Source of the DNA: Gracilimonas sp.
GTDB lineage: Bacteria; Bacteroidota; Rhodothermia; Balneolales; Balneolaceae
Assembly: GCA_022450045.1 (NCBI GenBank)
Contig: JAKURD010000009.1
Span: 46,845 to 110,844, forward strand
DNA length: 64,000 nt
Direction of reading: 5' to 3'
Of this stretch, positions 51,670-61,481 are shown piece after piece. Made by a program: the position numbers and the translations under genes. Numbering within the stretch: the stretch's first letter is position 1; every line of letters begins with the position of its first letter. The notes beneath the pieces are model-generated. The model saw only the letters and a program-made list of their open reading frames with translations. It was not told where the DNA came from and searched no databases.

Positions 51670-53401
51670 GCTGAATCAATTTCTTCTGTTATTGACTTTT
51701 TCTCTTATCAGCTTTATTCCAGGATTTGCTCAGGATGTTCAGGTTGAAGCTACTCTTTCTGAGACTAATATTTTTACAGGAGAACAAGTTAAGCTGGAAT
51801 TGAACATCCACGGAACGTCAATGGGTTCGGTCCAACAACCGGAATTACCTGAATTCGATGGCTTACGTTGGCTGCGTGGAAGCACTTCTCGCGGCACCAA
51901 ATATGCGCTCATCAACGGAAAACCATCTGTCACCTATACATTTGGATATGCCTTGATCGCACAATCCCCCGGAAACTACACCATCCCCCCCGTTGAAATT
52001 GAAGTTGACGGTGAAACCTATCGCACGGAGCCTATATCATTTGAAGTTTTAGATCCCGCTACACTCGATTCAGGAGAAGCAGAACGCGCTCCGGATATTT
52101 ATGTGCGCATTGAACTCAGTACAAATAACCCTGTGGTAGGGCAACAAATCATAGCTGATGTAGTACTTTATTTTAAGAATGGGGTAGAAGTCTCGTCTTA
52201 CCAGCCTACACCCGGATGGAAGGCCGAAGGTTTCTGGAAAGAGGAATTAGAATATCCCCAACGTGCTCAAACCTCTTCAACCATTGTTAATGGCGTTCGA
52301 TATCAAAAAGCCCGGCTTATTCAGTACGCTCTTTTCCCGACTAAATCGGGGGAACTCACCTTGAGCCCATTTGAGATCAATTTATCTGTTCGGTCGCGGC
52401 GCAGCTCTTCTGATCCCTTTGGGTTTGGATTGAATCAGGAACGCATGAACATTCAATCTACTCCGGTTAAAGTAGATGTACAGCCTCTCCCAAATCTGGA
52501 AAATGCAGAATTTATAGGAGCCGTAGGTGATTTTAAGATCACCCGTAAGATCTCAAATCCAAATGCATTTGTAGGCGAAAGTATCGAGATCATAACGCAA
52601 ATATCCGGAACCGGTAATGTCCCTTTAGTGAATAAACCCGAATACAAGCTGCCTGAATCTCTGGAAAAATACAGTCCACAGGAAACCTCCGCTATCGACA
52701 GAACCGGCCGGCAGATATCAGGCACCCGTACCTTTACTGATATCGTGATAGCACGAAATGAAGGCACGTATTCCATTCCCGAAACACGAGTTGCCTTTTA
52801 TGATCCTCAGCAGGAAGAATATGTGATCGAAGTACTGCCCCCGCTATCATTTAATGCAGAGCGTGACCCTGATGTAACCGAAATTACTCAAAACAATTTA
52901 CGATTTGATGTAAAACCCATTACCGGACTCGCTCAATGGACGTCAATGAAAGCAACTCCCCTCCACCAGAGAACGCTGGTGTGGATCATGATCTTCTTCC
53001 CCATATTATTGACCGCAGGTGCTTTCGGTTACAAAAAGTATCATGACCGTATGAATACTGACACTGCTTTTGCACGCTCACGCACCGCCAGAGAAAGAAC
53101 GAATAAAATATTGAGCGAAGCTGAACAGACAACAGATATAAAACTGGGCTATCATCTTATAGAAAAAACTTTGGTACAATTCATTACCGACAAATTGAAT
53201 TTACCGCCTGCCGGCCTTTCCCATAATGACCTGATCCTTCACGTTGAAAAACTTGGAGATACTGAAACCATAACCGAGTTAAAAAGATTACTCACTAAAT
53301 GTGAAACCATCGCTTACGCTCCCAATACTTCTCAGGAAGCGCTTGATAAAGACCTGCAGAAAACAAGAGACTTAATCAAAAAGATCGGGAAACTCTCATG
53401 A
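51653..53401 (+). CDS. BatD-like protein
   Basis: About 582 residues from ATG 51653 (MKKIGKLNQFLLLLTFSLISF), which gives a normal signal peptide; an ATG at 51638 is in frame. Long beta-sandwich periplasmic region (VEATLSETNIFTGEQVKLELNIHG; NNPVVGQQIIADVVLYFKNGVEVSSYQPTPGWKAEGFW), a transmembrane helix (about 440-460, TLVWIMIFFPILLTAGAFGY) and a cytoplasmic helical tail. Matches the oxygen-tolerance protein BatD (DUF7594-type). Overlaps the upstream gene by 17 bases and the next gene by four. Confidence 0.85.
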   Translation: MKKIGKLNQFLLLLTFSLISFIPGFAQDVQVEATLSETNIFTGEQVKLELNIHGTSMGSVQQPELPEFDGLRWLRGSTSRGTKYALINGKPSVTYTFGYALIAQSPGNYTIPPVEIEVDGETYRTEPISFEVLDPATLDSGEAERAPDIYVRIELSTNNPVVGQQIIADVVLYFKNGVEVSSYQPTPGWKAEGFWKEELEYPQRAQTSSTIVNGVRYQKARLIQYALFPTKSGELTLSPFEINLSVRSRRSSSDPFGFGLNQERMNIQSTPVKVDVQPLPNLENAEFIGAVGDFKITRKISNPNAFVGESIEIITQISGTGNVPLVNKPEYKLPESLEKYSPQETSAIDRTGRQISGTRTFTDIVIARNEGTYSIPETRVAFYDPQQEEYVIEVLPPLSFNAERDPDVTEITQNNLRFDVKPITGLAQWTSMKATPLHQRTLVWIMIFFPILLTAGAFGYKKYHDRMNTDTAFARSRTARERTNKILSEAEQTTDIKLGYHLIEKTLVQFITDKLNLPPAGLSHNDLILHVEKLGDTETITELKRLLTKCETIAYAPNTSQEALDKDLQKTRDLIKKIGKLS

Positions 53402-54156
53402 ACAAAAAGCTGATTTTGTTGTTCCTCAGCCTTTTTTATTGCTCTACTCTTTTTGCCCAACAAGGCATTTTTGATGAAGCTAACACACTTTTTGAAAACG
53501 GAGAACTCAACGAAGCCATGGCGTTGTACAGATTTATAGAGTCTGAAGCCCAGGTGTCTGGTGCTTTATTTCTGAATATGGGGATAACAGCCGTTCAGTT
53601 AGATTCTCTGGGGCTTGCTAAATATTATTTCCTGAAAGCGCAAGATTTTGAAACTACTGCCCAACAAGCTAATGAGGCATTGGAATTTGTGAACAGCCAA
53701 TTTAGCCGTCAGTCAGCCATCTTACCTAAATTACCGTGGGATCGCGCCGTGGATTGGATCAATGATGAGATAACTGCATTTGGATTATTTTTAATCGGTT
53801 TTCTGATCACCATAGCAGGACTGACTCTTTTATACCTCGGATGGTTTGACAAACTCCCGCTAAAAAAAACATCACCCTATCTCATCACATTGATCATAAC
53901 AGGCTCAGCGTTAGCCGGACTCGCTTTTTATGCTGACTATGTAAATCAACGTTACGATGAAGCTGTCCTCATTTCCAACTCACAGCGGGTTTTACAACAG
54001 CCTGAGCCTGAAAGTACACTTGTCAGTATTGCTTATGAAGGGTACGACCTTACTGTAGATCAGTGGAAAAGTGAGGAACACGATAATTGGTTATACATCC
54101 GGCTTGGAAACGGGCAGTTTGGATGGATGCGAAACGAAGGGGTAAAAATATTCTAG
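53398..54156 (+). CDS. BatE-like TPR/SH3 protein
   Basis: 252 residues: signal peptide (1-20), TPR region (about 22-100), two transmembrane helices (about 125-148 and 158-178), then a bacterial SH3-like domain (LVSIAYEGYDLTVDQWKSEEHDNWLYIRLGNGQFGWMRNEGV). This is BatE architecture. ATGA overlap with the batD-like gene. It closes the cluster. Confidence 0.82.
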   Translation: MNKKLILLFLSLFYCSTLFAQQGIFDEANTLFENGELNEAMALYRFIESEAQVSGALFLNMGITAVQLDSLGLAKYYFLKAQDFETTAQQANEALEFVNSQFSRQSAILPKLPWDRAVDWINDEITAFGLFLIGFLITIAGLTLLYLGWFDKLPLKKTSPYLITLIITGSALAGLAFYADYVNQRYDEAVLISNSQRVLQQPEPESTLVSIAYEGYDLTVDQWKSEEHDNWLYIRLGNGQFGWMRNEGVKIF

Positions 54157-54264
54157 CCCACAAAAAGTAACAGAAGTTCTGTATCAAACTGATTATTTTC
54201 AAAACGATAAAAATAATATCCTTTCTGGTTCCAGTTAAAAATAACTTCACCTATTTATTAGATT

Positions 54265-55638
54265 ATGAGCACACCTCAAGAGTACATAGAAACCAATAAA
54301 GAAAAATTCATTGAAGAACTTTTTGAGTTCCTTCGAATCCCGAGCGTAAGCACCGACTCCAGCAAAAAAGAAGAGGTCCAAAAGGCCGCTAATTTCCTGA
54401 TTTCTCAATTTGAGAACTTAGGGTTGAATACTGTTAAAAAATTTGACACGCCCGGACATCCCATTGTATATGCCGAACACTGCCCGCATGAAGATCGTCC
54501 TACGGTTTTGATCTATGGGCACTATGATGTTCAACCTTCCGATCCTGATGAACTTTGGGATTCTCCGGCATTTGAACCTACCGTAAAAGACGGATTAATC
54601 TACGCCCGTGGTGCCAGTGATGACAAAGGCCAGGCATTTACTCATGTGAAAGCCATCGAATCTTTTGTCAAAACCGGAAAAGAACTTCCTGTAAATATAA
54701 AATTCATTCTTGAAGGTGAAGAAGAGATCGGATCGCCAAATCTTGTTCCATTTCTTGAAGAGCACGAAGATCTTCTTGCCTGTGATATGGTCCTCATTTC
54801 CGATACCGCTATGTTTGCCGAAGATCAGCCTTCCATTACCTATGGCTTGCGCGGACTTGCTTATATGGAAGTTGAAGTGGTTGGGCCAAATCGGGACCTT
54901 CATTCCGGAGTGTATGGCGGAGCCGTTGAAAATCCGTTGAATGTACTTTGTGAGATCATCGCCAAGCTAAAAGATGAAAATGGTGTGATCCAAATTCCCG
55001 GCTTTTATGATAACGTGATTCCTTTGACGAAGACTGACAGGAAAGCTTTTGCCCAACTTCCTTTTAATGAAGAAGAATACAAGAAAACCTTAGGTATCAA
55101 AGCTGTGCACGGTGAAAAAGGATACAGCACGCTTGAAAGATCATCAGCCCGGCCAACTCTTGATGTAAATGGCATTTGGGGCGGATATCAAAAAGAAGGA
55201 GCGAAAACCGTACTTCCATCCAAAGGGAATGCCAAGATCAGTATGCGCCTCGTTCCTGATCAAGATCCCAAAGAAATTGCCCAACTGTTTAAACAGCATG
55301 TAGAATCACTCGCCCCTGATACGGTGAAAGTAACCGTAACCGAACATCACGGCGGACACCCTTCTGTTACCGATTTAAATTTCTATGGCCTCAAAGCAGG
55401 AGCTAAGGCTTTTGAAGAGATCTACGGCAAAGAAGTATTGTTTTCTCGTGAAGGGGGGTCTATTCCCATTGTAGCTGACTTCAAGCGCGTGTTGGGAGTT
55501 GAGTCCGTCCTGATGGGCTTTGGGCTTACAAGTAATGCCATCCATTCTCCAAACGAGAACTTTGCTATCAAAGACTTCTATCGCGGAATTAAAACTTCTG
55601 CCCGGTTCCTGGAATTGCTGCCCGAATATTCTTCTTAA
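54265..55638 (+). CDS. M20-family metallopeptidase (dipeptidase)
   Basis: A 457-residue cytoplasmic di-zinc peptidase. Metal ligands and catalytic residues lie in VLIYGHYDVQPSD (His, Asp), ARGASDDKGQ (Asp), LEGEEEIGSPN (Glu pair), LISDTAMFA (Asp) and GFGLTSNAIHSPNE (His). The lid dimerisation domain (about 195-350) includes DLHSGVYGGAVENP. Probably a non-specific or carnosine-like dipeptidase. Monocistronic. Confidence 0.93.
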   Translation: MSTPQEYIETNKEKFIEELFEFLRIPSVSTDSSKKEEVQKAANFLISQFENLGLNTVKKFDTPGHPIVYAEHCPHEDRPTVLIYGHYDVQPSDPDELWDSPAFEPTVKDGLIYARGASDDKGQAFTHVKAIESFVKTGKELPVNIKFILEGEEEIGSPNLVPFLEEHEDLLACDMVLISDTAMFAEDQPSITYGLRGLAYMEVEVVGPNRDLHSGVYGGAVENPLNVLCEIIAKLKDENGVIQIPGFYDNVIPLTKTDRKAFAQLPFNEEEYKKTLGIKAVHGEKGYSTLERSSARPTLDVNGIWGGYQKEGAKTVLPSKGNAKISMRLVPDQDPKEIAQLFKQHVESLAPDTVKVTVTEHHGGHPSVTDLNFYGLKAGAKAFEEIYGKEVLFSREGGSIPIVADFKRVLGVESVLMGFGLTSNAIHSPNENFAIKDFYRGIKTSARFLELLPEYSS

Positions 55639-55673
55639 AACGTTGGATATTCGCCCATCAATTACAGATCTAA

Positions 55674-55851
55674 CCTGAGTTCGATTAAAAAGCAGGTTCT
55701 ATCATAGGCAAGAGGGTCATTTCGCGACGAATGCCCGAAATCTACTTGTTTTTTACGTATCTATGATTGAATTACTGGCAATACTAAGATCCCTGCCTTC
55801 TCAGGGATGACTTTTCAGGCATTTTTCAAGCTATCAATAATCGAGCTCAGG
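55674..55851. repeat. Intergenic element R3, copy F (overlaps a stop codon)
   Basis: 178 bp bounded by CCTGAGTTCGATTA and its near-inverse TAATCGAGCTCAGG. It contains the CATTTCGCGACGAATGCCCG block and an ATCCCTGC/GCAGGGAT-type hairpin. Its last five bases include the TGA stop of the TolC-like gene on the minus strand. Confidence 0.83.
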
Positions 55852-57322
55852 TATCTACATCCATCACTATGGGAGCGTCTCGCTCAAAGTCATATAAAGT
55901 AAGCCGGCGAAGATTGTAGTATCCCGTCCAGTAATTGCGGAGCGCCTGAATGTAGCTTCTTCTGGCACTGTCTTTCTCGTTTTGAGCGATAAAGAGATTG
56001 GTTACATCGATCTTCCCTATCAAGTACCTGTTTTTGGCTACTTCGTACCTGCGGTCAGCGATCTCATCGGATATCCGGGCAAGGTTAACCTGACTTTGAA
56101 GCTGTGAAAACTCTCTTACGGTACTTCTAACGTTCAGGTCGAACTGAAGTTTTTGATAGGCGATGGTATTAGCGGTAGAAACCTGCTGATTCCTGGCAGC
56201 TTGAATTTCAGCTGTATTCTTTCCCCAATTAAAAATAGGGATCTCAAATCCCAAGGTAAAGAACTGCCTGTTTTGAGGATCTTCATATAACCGATCAAAA
56301 GTCTCGGAAGTTTGGTTCAATCCATAACTTGCCTGAATGGTAGCTGAAAAGCCCGCTTCCCTGCGTGCCTGATCATACGCCTGATTTGCCTGTATTTCAT
56401 TCAGTTCGAATTCCAAAGATGTGCTATTATTTTCTTGTGCCAGTTCAAGTGCTTTTTCAACATCAATATTCATAGATGGGGCCTCTTCAGGGGTTAAAAC
56501 TTCAATGGAAACCCGATCCGGAATCCCCAGTAAGGCCTTGAAGTTTTCTTCCGCACGCTGGAAGTTAAGCTGTGCTGTGGTTAGTGATGTCTCCGCATTT
56601 CGCAATGCAAGTTCACTTTGCAGAAGATCGTTCTCTGCAATACTCCCTACCTGATAACGGCCCTTAGAAATATTATAGATGGAATCGTTCACCGTTACAT
56701 TAAATTCAGCGACTTCAATATTTATCTTCGCCAAGAGGAAATCGAAGAAGCTTTGTGTGGTATTAAAAGCCAGATCTTCCATGTCCTCCACAAACTGCTT
56801 TTGAGCAATTTGATACCTCAGCGGCTCTATCTTGTTTCTCCACTTCAGGCTATTGAACTGAAATATCGGCTGTCTGATTGAGGCGACAAGTGGTGTACTT
56901 TGCCATAAGTATGTGTTCTCTCTTGCAAATATCCCAAGCCTTGTTATACCGCTTGACAGTGACAAATTACCACCGGTTGGCATGATGTTTTGCTGTATCG
57001 AAAGATCTACCGATGCTTCTGACTGAGTACGGGATGAAAAGGTTACCGTACCGTCGTCCTGCACGTTAGAAAATATGGATTTGTTATAATTCGGTGCATC
57101 TCCACCCAATGTCAAACTTGGCAACAGATCTGCCCTGAACGACTTATACCTCCATTTTGCTGAGATCAATCCAAAATTTGCAGCCCTTGCCAAAGGACTA
57201 TTTTCCTTTGCAATCTCGATACTCTCCTCAAGAGTAAGCATTCTTTGTTCCTGGGCCTGTACGTTTGCAGTTAGAAACAGTAAAATGCCGGTGATAATTG
57301 TTAAAAGTCTTCTTTTATTCAT
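55847..57322 (-). CDS. TolC-family outer-membrane protein of a MacAB-like system
   Basis: About 491 residues from ATG 57322, which gives a signal peptide (MNKRRLLTIITGILLFLTANVQAQ) and overlaps the permease stop by eight bases; the frame is open further upstream, but that segment lies inside the permease gene. Two-fold long-helix TolC repeat (MLTLEESIEIAKENSPLARAANF; SQVNLARISDEIADRRYEVAKNRYLIGKIDVTNLF). Its stop codon lies in repeat R3. Confidence 0.88.
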   Translation of the reverse strand: MNKRRLLTIITGILLFLTANVQAQEQRMLTLEESIEIAKENSPLARAANFGLISAKWRYKSFRADLLPSLTLGGDAPNYNKSIFSNVQDDGTVTFSSRTQSEASVDLSIQQNIMPTGGNLSLSSGITRLGIFARENTYLWQSTPLVASIRQPIFQFNSLKWRNKIEPLRYQIAQKQFVEDMEDLAFNTTQSFFDFLLAKINIEVAEFNVTVNDSIYNISKGRYQVGSIAENDLLQSELALRNAETSLTTAQLNFQRAEENFKALLGIPDRVSIEVLTPEEAPSMNIDVEKALELAQENNSTSLEFELNEIQANQAYDQARREAGFSATIQASYGLNQTSETFDRLYEDPQNRQFFTLGFEIPIFNWGKNTAEIQAARNQQVSTANTIAYQKLQFDLNVRSTVREFSQLQSQVNLARISDEIADRRYEVAKNRYLIGKIDVTNLFIAQNEKDSARRSYIQALRNYWTGYYNLRRLTLYDFERDAPIVMDVDT

Positions 57323-58688
57323 GTCGTAATGCGTGTACAGGATCGTGTTGTGCAGCTCGTTTTGCCGGGTAGTATCCGAAAACCACTCCGATAACGAGTG
57401 CGACGCCAAATGAGATGAAAATGGAGCCTGGGGTAACAATGGTGGCAATATCAGCGGAAGCTTCAATCGCATAGCTAAAGGCCATTCCTAAAATAATCCC
57501 TATAAAACCACCGGTTATACTAATGGTCAAAGCTTCTGTCAGGAACTGCAGCTCAATGTCTTTTTTCTGGGCTCCCACGGCCATCCGCACTCCGATTTCG
57601 CGGTACCGTTCTACTACAGAAGCCAGCATGATATTCATAATTCCAATTCCCCCAACAATGAGAGAGATGGAAGCGATGGAAGAGAGCACAATATTGAATA
57701 TCCGTTTCGTGCGTTGTTCTTGCTGAAGTAATTGCTCGGGAACAATAATTTCAAAATCAACTACATCGTTATGTCTGCGTTTAAGCATTCGGGAAAGCAG
57801 ATCCGCAATTTCACCACTGTATTTAGTATCCGTAACCTTAACAATTAACCGGTCCAGCTGGTTATAGTTACCATCACCTGAGTTATTACTGCCTCCACCG
57901 CCGGAGCTGCTTATCATTGCTCCGCCCATAAAAATAACTGAGCTTCCTCTTCCGCTTTGTAAATCATTAGCGGTTAGAACGGCTCTGTTCTTAAAACGAA
58001 GCAATACCGTAGTTGCCGGGGCGTAAACATCCAGGTTAAAATTCCGGATACCCAGATTTTCAATATTTTCAGTTGAAACTTCTTTTTTCCCAATAACCCC
58101 AATCACCGTGAGCCATAAATGGCCTGCTTTAATTTTTTTACCGATGGGACTTTCCCCTCCAAAAAAGCGGGTTTTTACATCGTAACCGATCACGCAAACC
58201 GGTTCTGAGTTCGCTATCTGTATGTCGCTGAAATTGCTTCCCTCCACAATTTCAAAATTCGTTATATCGAAATAATCTTTATTTACCCCGACCAACTTAC
58301 CGGACCTGATTCTCGCATTTCGAATAAAGGAGGTCTCATACATGATTTCCGGGCTTAACTTTTCTACCTGTGGCACAAACTGCTTTATGCTTTCAAGGTC
58401 TTTGAGGTTTAATCCCGGAGAAAATTTATTTTGCTCTCTGCTTGAAGTTCCCTCCTCATTTACATTTCCTTCCCGCTGCTCAACTACCGGTTGTACAATT
58501 ACATTGTTAGTTCCAAGCAGCTCCATTTGCTGCAGCACTTCCTGCTGTGCACCGGTTCCAATCGCGAGCATAGCAATCACCGAAGAAACTCCAAAAATAA
58601 TTCCCAGAGAAGTCAGAAAGGCACGCAGTTTATTCCTCTGAATGGCTTCAAGGGCAATATCAAAATTGTAGAGTATTTTTTGCAGCAC
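57315..58688 (-). CDS. MacB/FtsX-type ABC transporter permease without ATPase domain
   Basis: A 457-residue protein: first helix (AFLTSLGIIFGVSSVIAMLAIGTGAQQE), a large periplasmic MacB_PCD domain (about 60-310), then three C-terminal helices with IASISLIVGGIGIMNIMLASVVERYREIGVRMAVGAQ, the FtsX signature. No nucleotide-binding domain is fused and none is encoded next to it, so an ATPase must come from elsewhere. Lies 11 bases after the adaptor gene. Confidence 0.92.
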   Translation of the reverse strand: MLQKILYNFDIALEAIQRNKLRAFLTSLGIIFGVSSVIAMLAIGTGAQQEVLQQMELLGTNNVIVQPVVEQREGNVNEEGTSSREQNKFSPGLNLKDLESIKQFVPQVEKLSPEIMYETSFIRNARIRSGKLVGVNKDYFDITNFEIVEGSNFSDIQIANSEPVCVIGYDVKTRFFGGESPIGKKIKAGHLWLTVIGVIGKKEVSTENIENLGIRNFNLDVYAPATTVLLRFKNRAVLTANDLQSGRGSSVIFMGGAMISSSGGGGSNNSGDGNYNQLDRLIVKVTDTKYSGEIADLLSRMLKRRHNDVVDFEIIVPEQLLQQEQRTKRIFNIVLSSIASISLIVGGIGIMNIMLASVVERYREIGVRMAVGAQKKDIELQFLTEALTISITGGFIGIILGMAFSYAIEASADIATIVTPGSIFISFGVALVIGVVFGYYPAKRAAQHDPVHALRHE

Positions 58689-58699
58689 TTAAACGGCCC

Positions 58700-59959
58700 T
58701 TAATTTGACGTAATTTCTTCTTCCAGATACATCCGTTCAATACCCGCTGTATCAGCCGGAACCGAAAGATAAATAATATCGTCCATACTAAGTCCGCGAT
58801 GCACGATTACTTCATTTTCATTCATCAATCCAAGTTCCACCTGCTGCATCACTGGATAAAGTCCGTCTTTTTTAAACACAAAGCTTGTTGAATCCTGTAC
58901 ATGAATGGTTTCAAGAGGAATATACATTGCATCCGATACCCGATGTACAATCACCCGATTGCTTGTAGTCATAGCCGGGCGAAGGACGCTATCAGACTCT
59001 GTGACCGCAATGATCACTTCGTAAACCTTTGAGTCGGAATTTGGCCGCTGTTCTCCAATATTAGCCACACTGGTTACTGTTCCGGTCAGCCTTTTATCCG
59101 GAATAGCATCCAGGCCGATCTCAACATTTTGATCTTTCGTAACTTTTTGTACATCCACCTCATTCACATAAGTCACCGATTCCATATATGAAAAATCAGG
59201 AAGTTCGGCTACGGCTGGGTTCCACGCGCTGATATCACTGCCCTCAGTAACTTTACTGCCATCATAGTTACGTTTATAAATAACCATTCCTTGTGCCGGT
59301 GCAGTTACTGTAAAGTCTTGCAGCAAAGCACGAATCTTATTGACCTCATTTTGCTCTTCCTGTAAATCGGCTTCAACTTCACTCATTTGAGCTTCGGCCT
59401 GCTTTACTTTGGTTACGTAATTTTTCTTTTCCTGAGCAAGCTGTCGACGGGCTTTATCCAGTTCAATTTCTGCCTGGCGCTGTACCGCCGGAGATTCATA
59501 CTGCGACTGATCTACGGCTATCTGCCTTTCCTCAAGTGCATACTCCAGGTTGATCAGGTTGTCCCGAGCCTGTGAGAGTGTAAGCGTACTATCCAATGAA
59601 ACCTGTGTTACCTGAGATTGAGCTTGTTGAAGTTCCAGTAAAGCATCCTGAAGCCGGCCGGTGATTTCTGATCGGTCCAATTCTGCAACAAAATCCCCCT
59701 CTTTCACAATAGTTCCTTCCGGAATAAGGCGCTGAATTTTCATGTTAAAAAGACGTATCTCACGAACACCTTGCGGCCCCTTGATCTCTACTGATTGTTT
59801 TGCCCTTAATTCCCCGGTTGTAGTTACATCGACAACAAATTCTCCCTTCTTAGGTGACGTTGTAAGTTCAACAGAATCCGACGTATCTCCCCCGAAAATA
59901 AACCAGGCTACCAAAGAAAGTAGAATTATAGCAGCCGGAATTAAATATTTCTTTTTCAT
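58700..59959 (-). CDS. MacA/HlyD-like periplasmic adaptor
   Basis: A 419-residue membrane-anchored adaptor: N-terminal helix (LIPAAIILLSLVAWFIFG), lipoyl half, a long coiled-coil hairpin (about 100-215, rich in Q/E/A), second lipoyl half (FTVTAPAQGMVIYKRNYDG), beta-barrel and membrane-proximal domains. First gene of an adaptor-permease-TolC operon for export or efflux of an unknown substrate. Confidence 0.9.
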   Translation of the reverse strand: MKKKYLIPAAIILLSLVAWFIFGGDTSDSVELTTSPKKGEFVVDVTTTGELRAKQSVEIKGPQGVREIRLFNMKIQRLIPEGTIVKEGDFVAELDRSEITGRLQDALLELQQAQSQVTQVSLDSTLTLSQARDNLINLEYALEERQIAVDQSQYESPAVQRQAEIELDKARRQLAQEKKNYVTKVKQAEAQMSEVEADLQEEQNEVNKIRALLQDFTVTAPAQGMVIYKRNYDGSKVTEGSDISAWNPAVAELPDFSYMESVTYVNEVDVQKVTKDQNVEIGLDAIPDKRLTGTVTSVANIGEQRPNSDSKVYEVIIAVTESDSVLRPAMTTSNRVIVHRVSDAMYIPLETIHVQDSTSFVFKKDGLYPVMQQVELGLMNENEVIVHRGLSMDDIIYLSVPADTAGIERMYLEEEITSN

Positions 59960-60137
59960 ATACCTAATTGTTTATAAATGGAAATGAATCAAAATATACG
60001 CTTTTCAAAATATGACGCATATACTACATAAATAGTTTTACAATTACGGCAAATTAGTGTATTTGTTGCCCTTATTTTCATTTCTCCCGAAAATAAATAC
60101 ACCCGTTCTTAAACTAATGGATTCCCAAAAGCCGATA
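59960..60137. other. Intergenic region with long imperfect hairpin
   Basis: Between panD and the adaptor gene. GTGTATTT...TTATTTTC near 60057 pairs with GAAAATAAATACAC near 60094; it could serve as a terminator-like structure for panD. No gene seen. Confidence 0.4.
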
Positions 60138-60560
60138 TTAATCTACAAGAGTATTATCTACCAACCCCGTTTCAAGGTCATAAGAAGTACCGGGCTGGGT
60201 ATTTTCAATGATCTCTTTTGGATCATTATTCTCATCTACAATAACCACTTTAGGCTTGTGGCCTTTGGCTTCTTCAGGAGTCATTTCCGCATAACTGATC
60301 ACGATAATGCGATCTCCAACTTGAGTCAGCCTGGCTGCTGCTCCATTTAAACAGCAAACACGGCTTCCACGCTCACCGGGGATGGTATATGTTTCAAGGC
60401 GGGAACCATTGGTGATATTCAACACCTGTACTTTTTCGTAGGGAAGCAGGTTGGCGGCATCCAGCAGATCCTGATCAATGGTAATACTACCTTCGTACAT
60501 CAGGTTTGCTTCGGTTACTGCCATTTGGTGCAGTTTAGATTTAAACATCGTGATTTTCAT
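60138..60560 (-). CDS. panD: Aspartate 1-decarboxylase
   Basis: Makes beta-alanine from aspartate for pantothenate. 140-residue pyruvoyl enzyme: self-cleavage site in [11 protein letters not shown] (Gly-Ser), catalytic [10 protein letters not shown] and the [22 protein letters not shown] block. The C-terminus is slightly long ([10 protein letters not shown]...). Ten bases downstream of panC, with which it forms an operon. Confidence 0.96.
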   Translation of the reverse strand: MKITMFKSKLHQMAVTEANLMYEGSITIDQDLLDAANLLPYEKVQVLNITNGSRLETYTIPGERGSRVCCLNGAAARLTQVGDRIIVISYAEMTPEEAKGHKPKVVIVDENNDPKEIIENTQPGTSYDLETGLVDNTLVD

Positions 60561-60569
60561 CGGTGTCGC

Positions 60570-61427
60570 TCAAAGGTCTAAAATTATATTGTCGATCAGG
60601 CGGGTTTTTCCTAAATATACCGCACCTGCAAGAATGTAGGTTGAACCGGCTTCAAGTCTATTCACCGGTTCCATCGTATCCATTGAAAACACATTAAGAT
60701 AATCATTTTTGAATCCTTTCGCTTCCAATTCATCCTGCTGATGTTGTAACAATAACTTAGGTTCCAGCACTCCATCCCGGATCTGCTTCTTCACATATTG
60801 CAAAGCGCGGTATAAACCAGGGGCGATCACTCTTTCTTGATCACTCAAATAAGCATTCCGGCTGCTCAAAGCCAAACCATCGTTGGCGCGGGCAATAGGC
60901 GCGGCGACCAACTCTATATCATGGTTAAACTCACGTACCATCTGCTTAAGGATCTGAAACTGCTGAATGTCTTTCTGCCCGAAAACAGCTACATCAGGCT
61001 TAATGATATTGAAGAGTTTATTTACAACAAGTACAATTCCCTCAAAAAAGCCGGGGCGGCTTCCACCATCCATATGCTCATTCAGGTGTTCGATTTCGAT
61101 GCTGAAATATTTGGTACCGGAGCCATACATAATTTCATCATTCGGGGTGAAAACCAATGCTACACCTTCAGCTTTACATGCTTTGAGGTCATCTCCCATC
61201 TGCCGGGGATACTCCTCAAAATCTTCATTGGGACCAAACTGCTCAGGATTCACATAAATGGAAACAACCACTTTATCCGCTTTTTTCTTTGCAAGGCGGA
61301 TAAGAGATACATGGCCTTCATGCAAAGCGCCCATGGTAGGAACGAACGCAATTCGCTTTCCCTGAACTTTTAACTCAGCTATTTCGGCCCGAACTTCTTT
61401 TATGGAGGAAACTTGTTTCATGTGCAA
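60570..61427 (-). CDS. panC: Pantothenate synthetase (pantoate-beta-alanine ligase)
   Basis: ATP-dependent ligation of pantoate and beta-alanine. 285 residues (ATG 61421 is an equally good start). FVPTMGALHEGHVSLI (HIGH-like), NPEQFGPNEDFEEYPR, VFGQKDIQQFQILKQMV and ALSSRNAYLS are diagnostic. With panD immediately downstream the two last steps to pantothenate are co-transcribed. Confidence 0.97.
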   Translation of the reverse strand: MHMKQVSSIKEVRAEIAELKVQGKRIAFVPTMGALHEGHVSLIRLAKKKADKVVVSIYVNPEQFGPNEDFEEYPRQMGDDLKACKAEGVALVFTPNDEIMYGSGTKYFSIEIEHLNEHMDGGSRPGFFEGIVLVVNKLFNIIKPDVAVFGQKDIQQFQILKQMVREFNHDIELVAAPIARANDGLALSSRNAYLSDQERVIAPGLYRALQYVKKQIRDGVLEPKLLLQHQQDELEAKGFKNDYLNVFSMDTMEPVNRLEAGSTYILAGAVYLGKTRLIDNIILDL

Positions 61428-61428
61428 A

Positions 61429-61457
61429 TAAAAAGAGACGCCGTTTTGGGGCGCCTC
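61429..61457 (-). terminator. Rho-independent terminator of the E2 gene
   Basis: On the minus strand, the stem GAGGCGCC/GGCGTCTC (one G-T) is followed by TTTTTATTT, between the E2 stop and the panC start. Confidence 0.75.
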
Positions 61458-61481
61458 CTAATAATTAGGTAAGAATTTAAA

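Noticed and set aside
60057-60350. 97-codon plus-strand frame over panD
   Set aside because: Antisense to a well-supported panD, with no recognisable features.
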